A stretch of 64,000 nucleotides of DNA from Cytophagales bacterium (GCA_013298125.1 JAAFJP010000012.1:93083-157082); one strand, 5' to 3'. Positions 18,952-28,137 are shown, counted from the first letter of the stretch. Program-made: numbers and translations. Notes: generated by a model not told the origin, from the sequence alone.

Positions 18952-19740
18952 ATGAATTTAAGACTATTTTCCGCTGCCCTTATCGTAGGGGCTTTTATGT
19001 TTACTTCATGTTCTGACATTGCAGAACCATCAACATTAACTCAAACAATTTCAAAAGAAACTGCCGCCAAAATCAATGCTCTTGGTTTTAATGCAGCTAA
19101 TACTACCAGAATCGCAGAAGGATATTTGGTAGAAAAAGACATCGTTTTGACAGATGCTGATTTGGCAAAAGGTGCTTTAATGTATGATAAATCAGCACCA
19201 AAAGAGGAGCAATATCGTACTACTCAGTTAGTTACAGGCTTACCAAGAGTTATCAAAGTAAAAGTTTCAACTACTCTTCCAACTATTTTTGTACAAGGAA
19301 CTGACGAGATGATTAGCCGTTATAATGCTCGGGGTTTGCAAATTACTTTTCAAAGAATTACGAGTGGAACAGCAAATATCAATATCACAAAAGATGAGAC
19401 TTTACCATCTGGTGTATTAGGTTCTGGTGGCTTCCCAACTTCGTCAGGTAATCCTTTCGGAACTATCAAAATGAAACCATCAACTTTTGGTAGCAGTCCA
19501 AGTTTAGGATATGTTGCAACTGTACTTACGCACGAAGTAGGGCATTGCATCGGTTTCCGCCATACAGACTATTTTGCACGTGTTTGCGGTGGTGGTAACG
19601 AAGGACAGGCTGGTATTGGAGCAATTCAAATTCCTGGAACGCCCGCTACAATTGACAATGCTTCTTTCATGATTTCATGTACTGGTGGCAACGTTCCATT
19701 CTCAGCAAATGACAAAATTGCATTAGATGCACTTTATTAA
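18952..19740 (+). CDS. M57-type (HExGHxxGxxH) zinc metalloprotease lipoprotein
   Basis: 262 residues. The N-terminus MNLRLFSAALIVGAFMFTSC is a lipoprotein signal with Cys20. The zinc site THEVGHCIGFRHTDY, near residue 194, is the metzincin HExGHxxGxxH motif, as in Bacteroidota 'dual-action HEIGH' peptidases (Pfam M57). Two Cys downstream (RVCGGG and ISCTGG) could pair outside the cell. The mature protein should be anchored in a membrane facing the periplasm or the surface. Single gene, closed by a terminator. Confidence 0.85.
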   Translation: MNLRLFSAALIVGAFMFTSCSDIAEPSTLTQTISKETAAKINALGFNAANTTRIAEGYLVEKDIVLTDADLAKGALMYDKSAPKEEQYRTTQLVTGLPRVIKVKVSTTLPTIFVQGTDEMISRYNARGLQITFQRITSGTANINITKDETLPSGVLGSGGFPTSSGNPFGTIKMKPSTFGSSPSLGYVATVLTHEVGHCIGFRHTDYFARVCGGGNEGQAGIGAIQIPGTPATIDNASFMISCTGGNVPFSANDKIALDALY

Positions 19741-19787
19741 TATTACTTTTTCCATAAGCTAAACTTTTTTCGTTTGCGGTATTAATA

Positions 19788-19821
19788 AAAACAGGCTCTA
19801 ATTCATTTTAGAGCCTGTTTT
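19788..19821. terminator. bidirectional terminator
   Basis: 14-base stem AAAACAGGCTCTAA / TTAGAGCCTGTTTT with a 6-base loop, A/T runs on both sides. It lies between the convergent M57 and PAP2 genes. Confidence 0.92.
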
Positions 19822-19824
19822 GTA

Positions 19825-20469
19825 TTAATTAAGGAGGTTTTTCTTGTGCCAATTTTTAGGTATCTTTAAGAATATTTTAGTGCAAATAAAATAGATACAT
19901 AAACTACTAAAAGTACCAATCACAGCCCCGCCAAGTACATCTTCTGGAAAATGCTGGAATAAATAATTGCGTGAATAACCTACCAACCAAGCCATTAAAA
20001 CGAAGATAAATCCAGTATTTTTATGTTTTGAAAAAAAAGTCAATAGAGTAAAAATGGCAAAGCCAGAAGTAGTATGCCCCGACGGGAAACTTTGATGAAT
20101 ATGAATATCAAGCCCTTCCACAAAATGCCAATTGATATTTAATTCTTTGAAAAACGCCACAGGTCGAAGTGTATCAAAATATAGTTTTAAAGAGCTGGAA
20201 ATCAAGGTACTAATAATTAATGTTGTGACTAAAATTAATGCTCTGTCGTATCTTATAAATAAAAAAGCAATGATTAATAATCCCCAAAACCAACCTTCTC
20301 CCATTTGGGTAGCCGTATAGAAAAACCAATCCGCCCACAATGAATTATGCGAATTTATGAAGGTCATTTGCTCTAATTTTGTGGTTGATAAAACCAATAG
20401 TAAAACACAAAACCAGATGATTGTGTAGGGAATAAAAAAAGGGAGGTTACTTTTGATAAGTTGTTTCAT
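19825..20469 (-). CDS. PAP2-family membrane phosphatase
   Basis: 214 residues with about six membrane helices. All three acid-phosphatase motifs are present: K95-x6-RP (KLYFDTLRP), PSGH at 129-132, and SR-x6-H-x3-D (SRNYLFQHFPED, 166-177). Such enzymes remove phosphate from lipids such as undecaprenyl pyrophosphate or phosphatidic acid, with the active site on the periplasmic side. The start ATG at 20469 is preceded by a gap carrying a mobile inverted repeat. The exact substrate cannot be told. Confidence 0.9.
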   Translation of the reverse strand: MKQLIKSNLPFFIPYTIIWFCVLLLVLSTTKLEQMTFINSHNSLWADWFFYTATQMGEGWFWGLLIIAFLFIRYDRALILVTTLIISTLISSSLKLYFDTLRPVAFFKELNINWHFVEGLDIHIHQSFPSGHTTSGFAIFTLLTFFSKHKNTGFIFVLMAWLVGYSRNYLFQHFPEDVLGGAVIGTFSSLCIYFICTKIFLKIPKNWHKKNLLN

Positions 20470-20541
20470 TTTGTAAAGTTCGGAATGGAAAATGTTTATT
20501 CAAAATGGGTATAAATTTTGCTTTTAAAATCGTTGTAATAA

Positions 20542-20630
20542 AACCTCACCCCCGACCCCTCTCCGATGGAGAGGGGAGTTTTATTGTCGTATTACTCCCC
20601 TCTCCATCGGAGAGGGGCAGGGGTGAGGTT
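20542..20630. repeat. 89-bp 'AACCTCACCCC' inverted-repeat element, copy A
   Basis: Begins AACCTCACCCCCGACCCC and ends GGCAGGGGTGAGGTT; arms of about 35 bases around an AT-rich centre. Two relatives occur at 50170-50258 and 52780-52869. It carries no gene and looks like a MITE- or REP-like element. Confidence 0.93.
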
Positions 20631-20650
20631 AAATCCTGAAATTCATCAAC

Positions 20651-23002
20651 TTGAAAAACCTTTATCTCTTTTTAATTTTCTTAACATCATCCATTTTCGC
20701 CCAAACGATTCAACCCGAAAGTAATGTAGCTGAGATGGAATTGAGTTTGAATAAAATCAATCTCATACATCGCTTTTTGCCCTTAATCAATGGCGAAGGG
20801 TTCACGGTTGCAGTGAAAGAAAATAAGATAGATTCTCTGGATATTGACTTTCAAGGACGCTTGCTTCGTTCTCCATTAACTTCTTCTTTAATCTCAAATC
20901 ACGCCGCCGATATGGCTACAATTTTGGCGGGCGGAGGTAATAGTTCCGTACTACGCAAAGGAATTGCGTGGAAGGCAAAAATTATGTCCATTTCGTTTTC
21001 CAATCTTTTTCCAGAGTCGGATGATTTCTATCGAAAAAATCAAATTTATCTTGAAAATCATTCGTATGGTACTGATATTCAGAATGTTTACAGTAACGTT
21101 GCTCTTGCGTACGATGCTTCAATTAGTCGTCTGAATGACGTTATACACGTTTTTTCTTCTGGAAATTCTGGAAATATTACTCCCACCGATGGGAATTTTA
21201 AAGGCATCGCCAACTACTCAAATCTGACGGGAAGTTTCAAACAAGCAAAGAATATTATAACAGTCGGGGCTGTTGATTCTGTCGGAAAAATTGAACTCAG
21301 AAGCTCTCGTGGACCTACCTACGACGGGCGACTCAAACCCGAAATGGTGGCTTTTGGACAGGATGGAAGTTCGGGTGCAGCGGCTTTGGTTTCTGGAGTG
21401 GCTACTTTGCTACAACAACAATATGCTCAGAGTCGGAATGGTGTTAGACCTCCCTCCCATTTAGTCAAAGCTCTTTTAATCAATAGTGCTGAGAATGTAG
21501 GCACGAAAGGCATTGATTATCAGAGTGGTTATGGAAATGTCAATGCTTTTGCAGCTATCAAAACACTCAATTCTGGACGTTTTTTGACAGGGGAAATCAC
21601 AAATTCAAGTACCCAAACTTTCAATATTTCAGTACCTTCAAACGTTAAAAACCTGAAAGTTACAATCGTCTGGAACGACCCTCCCGCTCTCGAAAAAGCA
21701 ACAACAGCCTTAGTGAATGACCTTGATTTACAAGTAGTTACTCCCAATGGAATCAGAATTTTGCCTTGGGTTTTGAGTAGCTTTCCAAATGCAGATTCAT
21801 TAAAAAAACTACCAACTCGAAGACGAGACGTACTCAATAATATAGAACAAGTTACGATAGAAAACGCTGATGCGGGCAAGTATTTAATTTTAGTTTCAGG
21901 ATTCAAAATTCCGAAGGGGACGCAGACTTTTTCAGTAGTTTATGATTGGGAATTGGGAGATGAATTTCAATGGCAATTTCCATTGAGTCAGGATAATATT
22001 ACGCCCAATGAAAACAATCTAATCCGTTGGAAATCAACGTTTTCAGACACAAAAGGAGTATTAGAATACTTACCAAACGGTAGTCGCTCGTGGGTGAGGG
22101 TGAGTGATATTGACCTGTCGAAAGGCTCTTATAAATGGAAAGTACCCAACCTGTTTTATTCTCCTTCTCGTCTGCGAATGAATGTTGCCAATAAAGCCTT
22201 TGTGAGTGATACTTTTAGCGTATCAAAACTCTTAGAAATTAAGTTGGGGTATAATTGTACGGACTCACTTTTATTGTTTTGGAATGCACCCGTTTTTGTG
22301 AATAAATATGTAGTTTATCAATTAGGCAAGCAATATTTAGAACCCATTTTTCAGACAAATCGGTCATCAATTGTTCTTAATAAAAAGCAATATCAGGGCA
22401 AATATTTTGCCGTCGCACCCATATTAGATAATGGTAAATTAGGAGCAAGAAGTAATGCAATAGCTATTGATAATCAAGGCGTTGGATGTTTTTTAAGAAC
22501 GTTTACTGTGGATAATACTGATGATAAAAAGGCAGAATTGAAAGTAGAGTTTTCTACCTTAAAACAAGTTTCTTACATCATTTTTCAAAAACTAATTGAT
22601 GGCATTTACCAAGATTTATACAGCTTCATTCCTTTTGAAACAAATCTAAAATACCGATACCAAAACGAGTTAGAACAAGGCGAAAATACGTACAGAATGA
22701 AGGTGATTTTTCAGAATAATTCCGAAGGTTTTTCAAATAGCGAAACGGTCTTTGTTTTTGGAGAAAATGAATACGTAATTTATCCAAATCCTGTCAGAAA
22801 ATATGATGATTTGAAGTTCAAAATCAAAAATCCAAGCAATGAAATTTGGCAACTATACAATGGACTCGGGACTTTGGTTTTACAAAAAGAATTAAAAAAT
22901 ATTGAAGAAATCGAAACGATAAATCTACCTTCTGGAATGTATTTTTATCGTATTTTGGATGGGAAAAAGGTTTCGGCTTCGGGGAAATTGGTGGTGGAGT
23001 GA
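20651..23002 (+). CDS. secreted S8-family (subtilisin-like) protease with T9SS sorting domain
   Basis: 783 residues. The start is a TTG at 20651, giving a good signal peptide MKNLYLFLIFLTSSIFAQ; no ATG is available upstream. The S8 His site is NHAADMATILAGGG, the oxyanion Asn VFSSGNSGN, and the Ser site GSSGAAALVSGVATLL. At the Asp site the protein reads TVAVKENKID where DTG is usual, so Glu stands where Asp is expected. A jelly-roll-like region follows, and the end has YPNPV... and GMYFYRI...GKLVV, the Por/T9SS type A sorting domain, so export through the type IX system and surface display or release is expected. Confidence 0.88.
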   Translation: MKNLYLFLIFLTSSIFAQTIQPESNVAEMELSLNKINLIHRFLPLINGEGFTVAVKENKIDSLDIDFQGRLLRSPLTSSLISNHAADMATILAGGGNSSVLRKGIAWKAKIMSISFSNLFPESDDFYRKNQIYLENHSYGTDIQNVYSNVALAYDASISRLNDVIHVFSSGNSGNITPTDGNFKGIANYSNLTGSFKQAKNIITVGAVDSVGKIELRSSRGPTYDGRLKPEMVAFGQDGSSGAAALVSGVATLLQQQYAQSRNGVRPPSHLVKALLINSAENVGTKGIDYQSGYGNVNAFAAIKTLNSGRFLTGEITNSSTQTFNISVPSNVKNLKVTIVWNDPPALEKATTALVNDLDLQVVTPNGIRILPWVLSSFPNADSLKKLPTRRRDVLNNIEQVTIENADAGKYLILVSGFKIPKGTQTFSVVYDWELGDEFQWQFPLSQDNITPNENNLIRWKSTFSDTKGVLEYLPNGSRSWVRVSDIDLSKGSYKWKVPNLFYSPSRLRMNVANKAFVSDTFSVSKLLEIKLGYNCTDSLLLFWNAPVFVNKYVVYQLGKQYLEPIFQTNRSSIVLNKKQYQGKYFAVAPILDNGKLGARSNAIAIDNQGVGCFLRTFTVDNTDDKKAELKVEFSTLKQVSYIIFQKLIDGIYQDLYSFIPFETNLKYRYQNELEQGENTYRMKVIFQNNSEGFSNSETVFVFGENEYVIYPNPVRKYDDLKFKIKNPSNEIWQLYNGLGTLVLQKELKNIEEIETINLPSGMYFYRILDGKKVSASGKLVVE

Positions 23003-23005
23003 GGG

Positions 23006-24913
23006 TTAATTCACCCCCAAACCCGCCAAACTCTTCTTCGCCGCCTCATAATTTGGTTGTAATTCCAAAGTCTTTTTAAAGTCTGCAATTGCCCCTGATT
23101 TATCTCCTAAAGTTTGCTTCGACAATCCTCTGTTGTACCAATGCACTGCATCCGTACTGCCCTCTTTATCAATCACTTGATTGAAATTTTCTAAGGCTTT
23201 TGTGGCATTTCCTGTGGCTAAAAATGCCGTCCCCAAAAAGCCTCTTGCTTGGGTTTGTTTTTCGTTTTTCATGGTCAAAGATTTCTCAAAATCGGGCAAT
23301 GCTTTTGCCGCTTGGTTGAGGTTGAAATACGCAATTCCACGATTCATGTATGTCTCGCCCGAACTCGCCCCACGCTTGATGGCTTCCGAAAAATATTCGA
23401 TGGCTTTTTTGGTATCTCCTTTGATGCCATAAGCTGTTCCCAAGTTTTCCCAAGGTCCAGCATCTTCTTTGTAACCTAATTCTATGGCTTTTAAATTGGC
23501 AGAAATTGACTCGTCCAATTTGCCTTCTTTCTCGCCTACGTACTTCCCGTAGGTATAATACGCACGAAAATCGTTGGGGTAAAGTTTGATGATTTGTCCA
23601 AATAATGTCCCCGTATTTTGCCACGTTTCGACCTGTTTTTTGGTTTGAAATAAACAGAATCCCGCAAAGGCAAAAGCTCCCACCCAAACCACTTGTTTCA
23701 AACTCTGATTTCGTTCTGCCAACTTATCCAAAAGCATTGCCAAAACGAAGAATAATCCAATGTACGGAATGTAAGTATAACGGTCTGCCATGATAGCGGC
23801 ACCTACTGAAATGAACTGCAAAACCAAAGCAACCGTAACGGCAAAAAAGCCAATTCCGAAGAGAAATAATTTGGTTCTACGAGCTGATAAAATGGTCAAT
23901 CCGACGACTACTAAGGCAAAAACTACTCCGAAGGAATAGAATTTTACGTTTGGACCTGTGGCTTCGTAAGGATAAAAAGTACAGAGATTTAGGGGTAAAA
24001 ATAAATGATAAAAATACATCAAAAAGCCGTAGCCAGCGTACTGAATTCTATCTACCATCGTAAAGACTTTCATGCTCAAAGCCGAGCGTTGTTCGCCAAT
24101 AATATGAATCATTCCGTGGAAATCTCCACCACTTTGGACGTTGGTCGCAATCAAACCGAAGAGTAGTGAAAAGGCTAAAAAAGGCACTTTTTCAAGAATA
24201 GCTTTGGTATCAATTTTACGATCTCTCCAATAATCAAATAACAAGAAAACAATGGGTAAAACAACCGCTTGGGCTTTTGATAAACACGACAAAATAAATA
24301 GCAACAAACTGATTATTAAATATTTACGAATTTTTCCAGAATCTAAATAATACAAATATGAAAGACATCCTGCAATAAAAAAGAAGCCATACAAAACGTC
24401 TTTACGTTCCGAAATCCACGTAACCGATTCAACCCGCATCGGGTGAATAGCGAACAGTAAAGCGGTGAAAAAAGAGGGCATCAAACGGCGTTTGGTCAAA
24501 AGCATAATCAACCAAAAAACCATGAGGGTATTGAGTAGATGGATAATGAAATTCGTAATAATAAACGCCTTCGGATTCTCAGCACCAGACATCGCAGAAT
24601 TTATCATCAATGAAACTATCGTCAGTGGATGATAATTCAAGGCAACGTGGCTTTTAAATGCTTCGCCATAATGACCTTTGGGTTCGGTTACGAGATAATC
24701 ATTTTCGATATAAACATGGTCGTCCCAATCCACAAATTGATTATCGAAACCACCTGAAAAAGCCACAAAAAGGGTAATGATTAAAACGCCAATCGCCAAC
24801 CATTTTCCATAACTTGGAGAAGATTTTGTGAGCGTATTTTTGTTTTCAATAGCCTGATTAACAGATGGTTGTGTGTTAATGGGTTTCTTTTGGTATTTAT
24901 TATTTTTAGACAT
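23006..24913 (-). CDS. TMTC-like GT-C glycosyltransferase with C-terminal TPR repeats
   Basis: 635 residues. After a cytoplasmic start come about ten to twelve membrane helices; the first loop has FVDWDDHVYIEND, like the WDD acidic motif of TMTC/PMT-type mannosyltransferases, and IHPMRVESVTWISERKD, also seen in TMTC homologues. From about residue 440 to the end there are four to five TPR units (e.g. AWENLGTAYGIKGDTKKAIEYF-like and WYNRGLSKQTLGDKSGAI). Likely transfers sugars from a lipid carrier to exported proteins; direct proof is lacking. It converges tightly on the S8 protease gene (3 bases). Confidence 0.75.
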   Translation of the reverse strand: MSKNNKYQKKPINTQPSVNQAIENKNTLTKSSPSYGKWLAIGVLIITLFVAFSGGFDNQFVDWDDHVYIENDYLVTEPKGHYGEAFKSHVALNYHPLTIVSLMINSAMSGAENPKAFIITNFIIHLLNTLMVFWLIMLLTKRRLMPSFFTALLFAIHPMRVESVTWISERKDVLYGFFFIAGCLSYLYYLDSGKIRKYLIISLLLFILSCLSKAQAVVLPIVFLLFDYWRDRKIDTKAILEKVPFLAFSLLFGLIATNVQSGGDFHGMIHIIGEQRSALSMKVFTMVDRIQYAGYGFLMYFYHLFLPLNLCTFYPYEATGPNVKFYSFGVVFALVVVGLTILSARRTKLFLFGIGFFAVTVALVLQFISVGAAIMADRYTYIPYIGLFFVLAMLLDKLAERNQSLKQVVWVGAFAFAGFCLFQTKKQVETWQNTGTLFGQIIKLYPNDFRAYYTYGKYVGEKEGKLDESISANLKAIELGYKEDAGPWENLGTAYGIKGDTKKAIEYFSEAIKRGASSGETYMNRGIAYFNLNQAAKALPDFEKSLTMKNEKQTQARGFLGTAFLATGNATKALENFNQVIDKEGSTDAVHWYNRGLSKQTLGDKSGAIADFKKTLELQPNYEAAKKSLAGLGVN

Positions 24914-24936
24914 TGGGTAAGGAATGTTTTTTTGGT

Positions 24937-24987
24937 ACCACAGACTTCAGTCTGTATTATCGTCAAACAGACTAAAGTCTGTGTTAC
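24937..24987. repeat. inverted repeat with CAGACTnnAGTCTG units
   Basis: ACCACAGACTTCAGTCTGT and ACAGACTAAAGTCTGTGTTA form an outer inverted repeat, and each arm is itself a small palindrome. Lies between the divergent TMTC-like and GNAT genes and could serve as promoter-side DNA or as a gap repeat. Confidence 0.75.
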
Positions 24988-25058
24988 TAAAATATTCAAC
25001 AATCATTCCAAAAATACGCTAAATTTTGAGATATTTACGAAAAATAAACGCCTTAATT

Positions 25059-25586
25059 ATGTCGAGCAATCAAACAAAAACAAATTTCACTTTACGTCAT
25101 TTCAAAAATGGAGACCAAGAATCATTAGTAGAAAATGGCAATAACATCAAGATTTTCAACAACGTAAAAGATACCTTCCCGCATCCTTACACCTACGAAG
25201 ATGCCAGTTGGTGGATTGAGTTTTGTAAGAAGGTAGATAGACCAGTAACAAGTTTTGCTATTGATGTTAATGGACAAGTTGCGGGGGGAATTGGAATAAT
25301 TATTGGCTCTGACGTCCAGCGAGTTACGGCTGAAATTGGCTATTGGCTGGGAGAGAAATATTGGGGTCAAGGCATTGTAGTGGAAGCCCTCAAACAAATG
25401 ACAAGTTATGCTTTTCAGACCTTTCCAGAAATCGTGAGGCTTTGGGCAGCAGTTTTTGAACACAACAAACCTTCGATGCGAGTTTTAGAAAAAGCGGGCT
25501 ATGAATTTGAGGGAGTTCGGAAAAAGGCGGTGATTAAAAATGGGGTTGTGCTTGATGAGTATGTGTATGTGATGTTTAGGGAATAG
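25059..25586 (+). CDS. GNAT-family N-acetyltransferase (RimJ/RimL-like)
   Basis: 175 residues from the ATG at 25059 (MSSNQTKTNFTLRHFKNGD); a longer TTG-started frame is less likely. The fold is that of RimJ/RimL-type acetyltransferases: IDVNGQVAGGIGIIIG for beta strands 2-3, the acetyl-CoA loop EKYWGQGIVVEALKQM, and ERNVP-like FEHNKPSMRVLEKAGYEFEGV near the end. Substrate unknown; ribosomal protein or small amine acetylation are both possible. Its 3' end overlaps the convergent HNH gene by 11 bases. Confidence 0.88.
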   Translation: MSSNQTKTNFTLRHFKNGDQESLVENGNNIKIFNNVKDTFPHPYTYEDASWWIEFCKKVDRPVTSFAIDVNGQVAGGIGIIIGSDVQRVTAEIGYWLGEKYWGQGIVVEALKQMTSYAFQTFPEIVRLWAAVFEHNKPSMRVLEKAGYEFEGVRKKAVIKNGVVLDEYVYVMFRE

Positions 25587-26007
25587 TTGGAGGATGTTCG
25601 CCGATAGCAATTAACGCTCTTCTAAGATTTTTTATTGGACGACGATTCAATTTCAGAGCCATGATTGTAGCACGTCCAGTAGCTGTTTTTCCAAGCATTC
25701 CAGTCAAAGATTCATCCCAAATAAAATGTTCATCCCATTGCATAATTCTTGGATTAAATAATGAAACTATTGTCTGAGATAAAATATCCAAAGCCTCTAT
25801 TTTATCTGATTTATAAATATTGCGACCAATACAGGCGTAAGCAAGATTTTCTAAATCATCAGAACCTTGTTTTGAGCGGGGAACGATATGCTCCATTGAA
25901 AAAGGTTCAGTAGAGCAATCAGAAGAGCATTTACAATATTCACAATATCCATGAGAACGTTCAACAATAAAACGCTTAAGAGTAGCAGGAATACTATTTT
26001 TAGCCAT
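25576..26007 (-). CDS. HNH endonuclease
   Basis: 143 residues. A zinc-binding CEYCKC pair precedes the HNH core MEHIVPRSKQGSDDLENLAYAC, then NIYKSD; this is the standard His-Asn-His nuclease layout. The C-terminal half (LFNPRIMQWDEHFIWDES and ATIMALKLNRRPIKNLRRAL) is common in stand-alone HNH proteins of cyanobacteria and Bacteroidota. It overlaps the upstream small gene by 8 bases, so the two are translated together. Biological role unknown; such pairs may be mobile or defensive. Confidence 0.87.
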   Translation of the reverse strand: MAKNSIPATLKRFIVERSHGYCEYCKCSSDCSTEPFSMEHIVPRSKQGSDDLENLAYACIGRNIYKSDKIEALDILSQTIVSLFNPRIMQWDEHFIWDESLTGMLGKTATGRATIMALKLNRRPIKNLRRALIAIGEHPPTIP

Positions 26008-26371
26008 TATTGAGATTGAGTTGAACCATTAAATCACGAACTGAGACTTTGCGAATACGTGCGAGGGTTATTAAGTATTTAAGTCGATTAACGTTCAGTT
26101 TTTCGATTTTTTCTACCAATTTTTCAATTTCAAAATACTCTTCTTTGCTAATCGTTTCATCAAAACGTTTTTGATTTAAAAATTGGTAACGTTCTGATTC
26201 TTTCAAAGACAAGCCTTTATTTATCTTTAACAGCAATTGAGATTCCTGAATTTGTCTATCAGAAAGCTCACGACGAACACGCAAAGACAAAATATTTTCA
26301 ATGAATGTGTCCAAAGAACGCTTATCTAAGCCCTCTAATTCGTGGTAGATTGTATTAATTGATAATGTCAT
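26000..26371 (-). CDS. small helical protein paired with HNH nuclease
   Basis: 123 residues from the ATG at 26371 (MTLSINTIYHELEGLDKRS); a longer frame to 26440 would run into the ispF end. No domain recognised. The sequence is strongly helical and charged, with ENILSLRVRRELSDRQIQESQLL and a possible coiled coil over EEYFEIEKLVEKIEKLNVNRL. The 8-base overlap with the HNH gene suggests a dedicated partner, perhaps a regulator, antidote or DNA-targeting subunit. This is inference from arrangement only. Confidence 0.7.
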   Translation of the reverse strand: MTLSINTIYHELEGLDKRSLDTFIENILSLRVRRELSDRQIQESQLLLKINKGLSLKESERYQFLNQKRFDETISKEEYFEIEKLVEKIEKLNVNRLKYLITLARIRKVSVRDLMVQLNLNNG

Positions 26372-26426
26372 AAAACAAAAATAAATGATTTGCAAAACAA
26401 AACAAAGGAAGCCATAAGTTTTAAGA

Positions 26427-26906
26427 TTATTCCTTAACAATCAAAGCCACACATTGAGCCGCCACTCCTTCACCACGACCAACGAATCCGATATGCTCGG
26501 AAGTAGTCGCTTTGATGGATAAATCTTCTTCTGGAATGTTCATTACTTCTGCCAAACAAGCCTTCATTGTAGGGATGTGAGGATTGAGTTTTGGTTCTTG
26601 CAAGATAATCGTTACGTCCAAATTATTAACCTCCCAACCCGCTCCACGTACCATTTCAAGCACTTTTTTGACTAAAACCTTTGAATCTACACCTTTATAT
26701 TGTGGGTCTTTATCAGAAAAATGATACCCAATATTTCGCATATTGGCAGCACCCAAAAGGGCATCACATATCACATGACAAACAATATCCGCATCCGAAT
26801 GTCCGACTGCCCCGTGTGTATGCGGGACGATGATTCCTCCCAACCAAAAATCTCTGCCTTCTTCGAGGCGATGTACATCGTAACCTTGTCCTATTCTTAA
26901 TTTCAT
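26427..26906 (-). CDS. ispF: 2-C-methyl-D-erythritol 2,4-cyclodiphosphate synthase
   Basis: 159 residues, the usual size. The metal-binding start GQGYDVHRLEEG, the GHSDADIVCHVICDALLGAA block and the C-terminal KATTSEHIGFVGRGEGVAA are the IspF signatures. It catalyses the fifth step of the MEP isoprenoid pathway, forming the cyclic diphosphate in the cytoplasm. It lies 17 bases after the AI-2E-family transporter gene in the same direction. Confidence 0.97.
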   Translation of the reverse strand: MKLRIGQGYDVHRLEEGRDFWLGGIIVPHTHGAVGHSDADIVCHVICDALLGAANMRNIGYHFSDKDPQYKGVDSKVLVKKVLEMVRGAGWEVNNLDVTIILQEPKLNPHIPTMKACLAEVMNIPEEDLSIKATTSEHIGFVGRGEGVAAQCVALIVKE

Positions 26907-26923
26907 AAATTTTTATAATTAAA

Positions 26924-27997
26924 TTACTTCTTCCCACGCACAGGTTCACCCAAAATATATCCATAAGGCTTTAAATCAGGCACTGCATCGAAAATTACTT
27001 TCAAAATGGCAATCGTGGGCAATGACAACGCCATGCCCGCAATGCCCCAAAGTGCTGAACCCAACAAGAGGGCAATGATGGCTACCAAACCATTGATGCT
27101 GACCTTTGAGCCTACAACGTAAGGCGTGATAAAATTTCCTTCCAAAAACTGCACGAACACAAACACACCCGCCACGCCCACTGCATACATGGGAGAGTCT
27201 TTGGTAATGAGGGCAATGATGATGGGCAAAATTGAGCCTATCAGAATACCGATGAAGGGAATGACTAAAAGAAATGCCGCCAAGAAGCCAAAGAAAACTG
27301 CGTAATCAATGCCTAAAATTAATAATCCGATGGTATTGAGACTTCCAACGATAAGCGTAACTGTCACTAAACCAGTGAGATAGCTACGGACTACCTCATA
27401 AATTCTATTTAATACTTCATCTACTTTCTTTTTACTGACTTGATGAAAAAGTTTATGGAAAAATGTCCTGAAAAAATCTCGGTAATAGAGAAAAAAGAAC
27501 ATATAAATCGGAATCAGGGACATATCGCCCAAAACATTACCCGTTGTGGAGAGGGCATTGGTAAAAAAAGAACCGCCCGTACTCAATCCCGTGCCTAACA
27601 TTCCCGTTCCGTATTTTTTGAGATTGGCGATTTGAGTTCTCTTTCCTACATTAAAATTCTCTTGTACCCATCTTTGGATTTGGTTGAACCAAAGCGTAAA
27701 TTTTTGTTCTAATTGTGGTAGCATATCACCAAAATCGGCGATTTGGGTTGAGGCTAAATAAATGATAATAACGGAAATGATAATGAAAAGGAATAAAGTA
27801 AGAATGGAAGCCAAAATTCTACTTAATCGCTTCTTTTCTAACCAATTAGCTACTGGTAAAATCGCCATTGAAAAGATGGTTGCGATAAAAAAAGGCACAA
27901 GAATATCCTGTAAAACCATCAGCCAATACACCAATATCGTAACGGAGATAAGGGCAAAGGCAAACTTTGCGATGAAAGGAAATTGATAGTTTTTCAT
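26924..27997 (-). CDS. AI-2E/PerM-family transporter
   Basis: 357 residues with about eight membrane helices. The early pair of helices, the long soluble segment (about 70-150) and the conserved GFLAAFLLVIPFIGILIGSILP and late GIAGMALSLPTIAILK regions are typical of the AI-2E transporter family (TqsA, YdiK, PerM). Members export signalling molecules or act as Na+/H+ antiporters; which applies here is unknown. Likely co-transcribed with ispF. Confidence 0.9.
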   Translation of the reverse strand: MKNYQFPFIAKFAFALISVTILVYWLMVLQDILVPFFIATIFSMAILPVANWLEKKRLSRILASILTLFLFIIISVIIIYLASTQIADFGDMLPQLEQKFTLWFNQIQRWVQENFNVGKRTQIANLKKYGTGMLGTGLSTGGSFFTNALSTTGNVLGDMSLIPIYMFFFLYYRDFFRTFFHKLFHQVSKKKVDEVLNRIYEVVRSYLTGLVTVTLIVGSLNTIGLLILGIDYAVFFGFLAAFLLVIPFIGILIGSILPIIIALITKDSPMYAVGVAGVFVFVQFLEGNFITPYVVGSKVSINGLVAIIALLLGSALWGIAGMALSLPTIAILKVIFDAVPDLKPYGYILGEPVRGKK

Positions 27998-28004
27998 TAG
28001 TTTT

Positions 28005-28119
28005 TCAACGGGTTTAAACCCGTTGTTAAGACATCTACCGTCCCTCTGGGACTTTTAATTTACAGTAACAGTTCCGTAGGAACGACTTATTTCCTAACAA
28101 CGGATTTTAATCCGTTGAG
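28005..28119. repeat. composite palindromic repeat
   Basis: Four stem-loops in a row: CAACGGGTTTAAACCCGTTG (28006-28025, perfect), GTCCC/GGGAC (28040-28052), GTTCC/GGAAC (28071-28083) and CAACGGATTTTAATCCGTTG (28098-28117). The outer two are inverted copies of one another with matched changes. The first shares GGGTTTAAACCC with the palindromes at 16602-17386. Confidence 0.88.
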
Positions 28120-28137
28120 TAAAAGATGGTTGATTAA

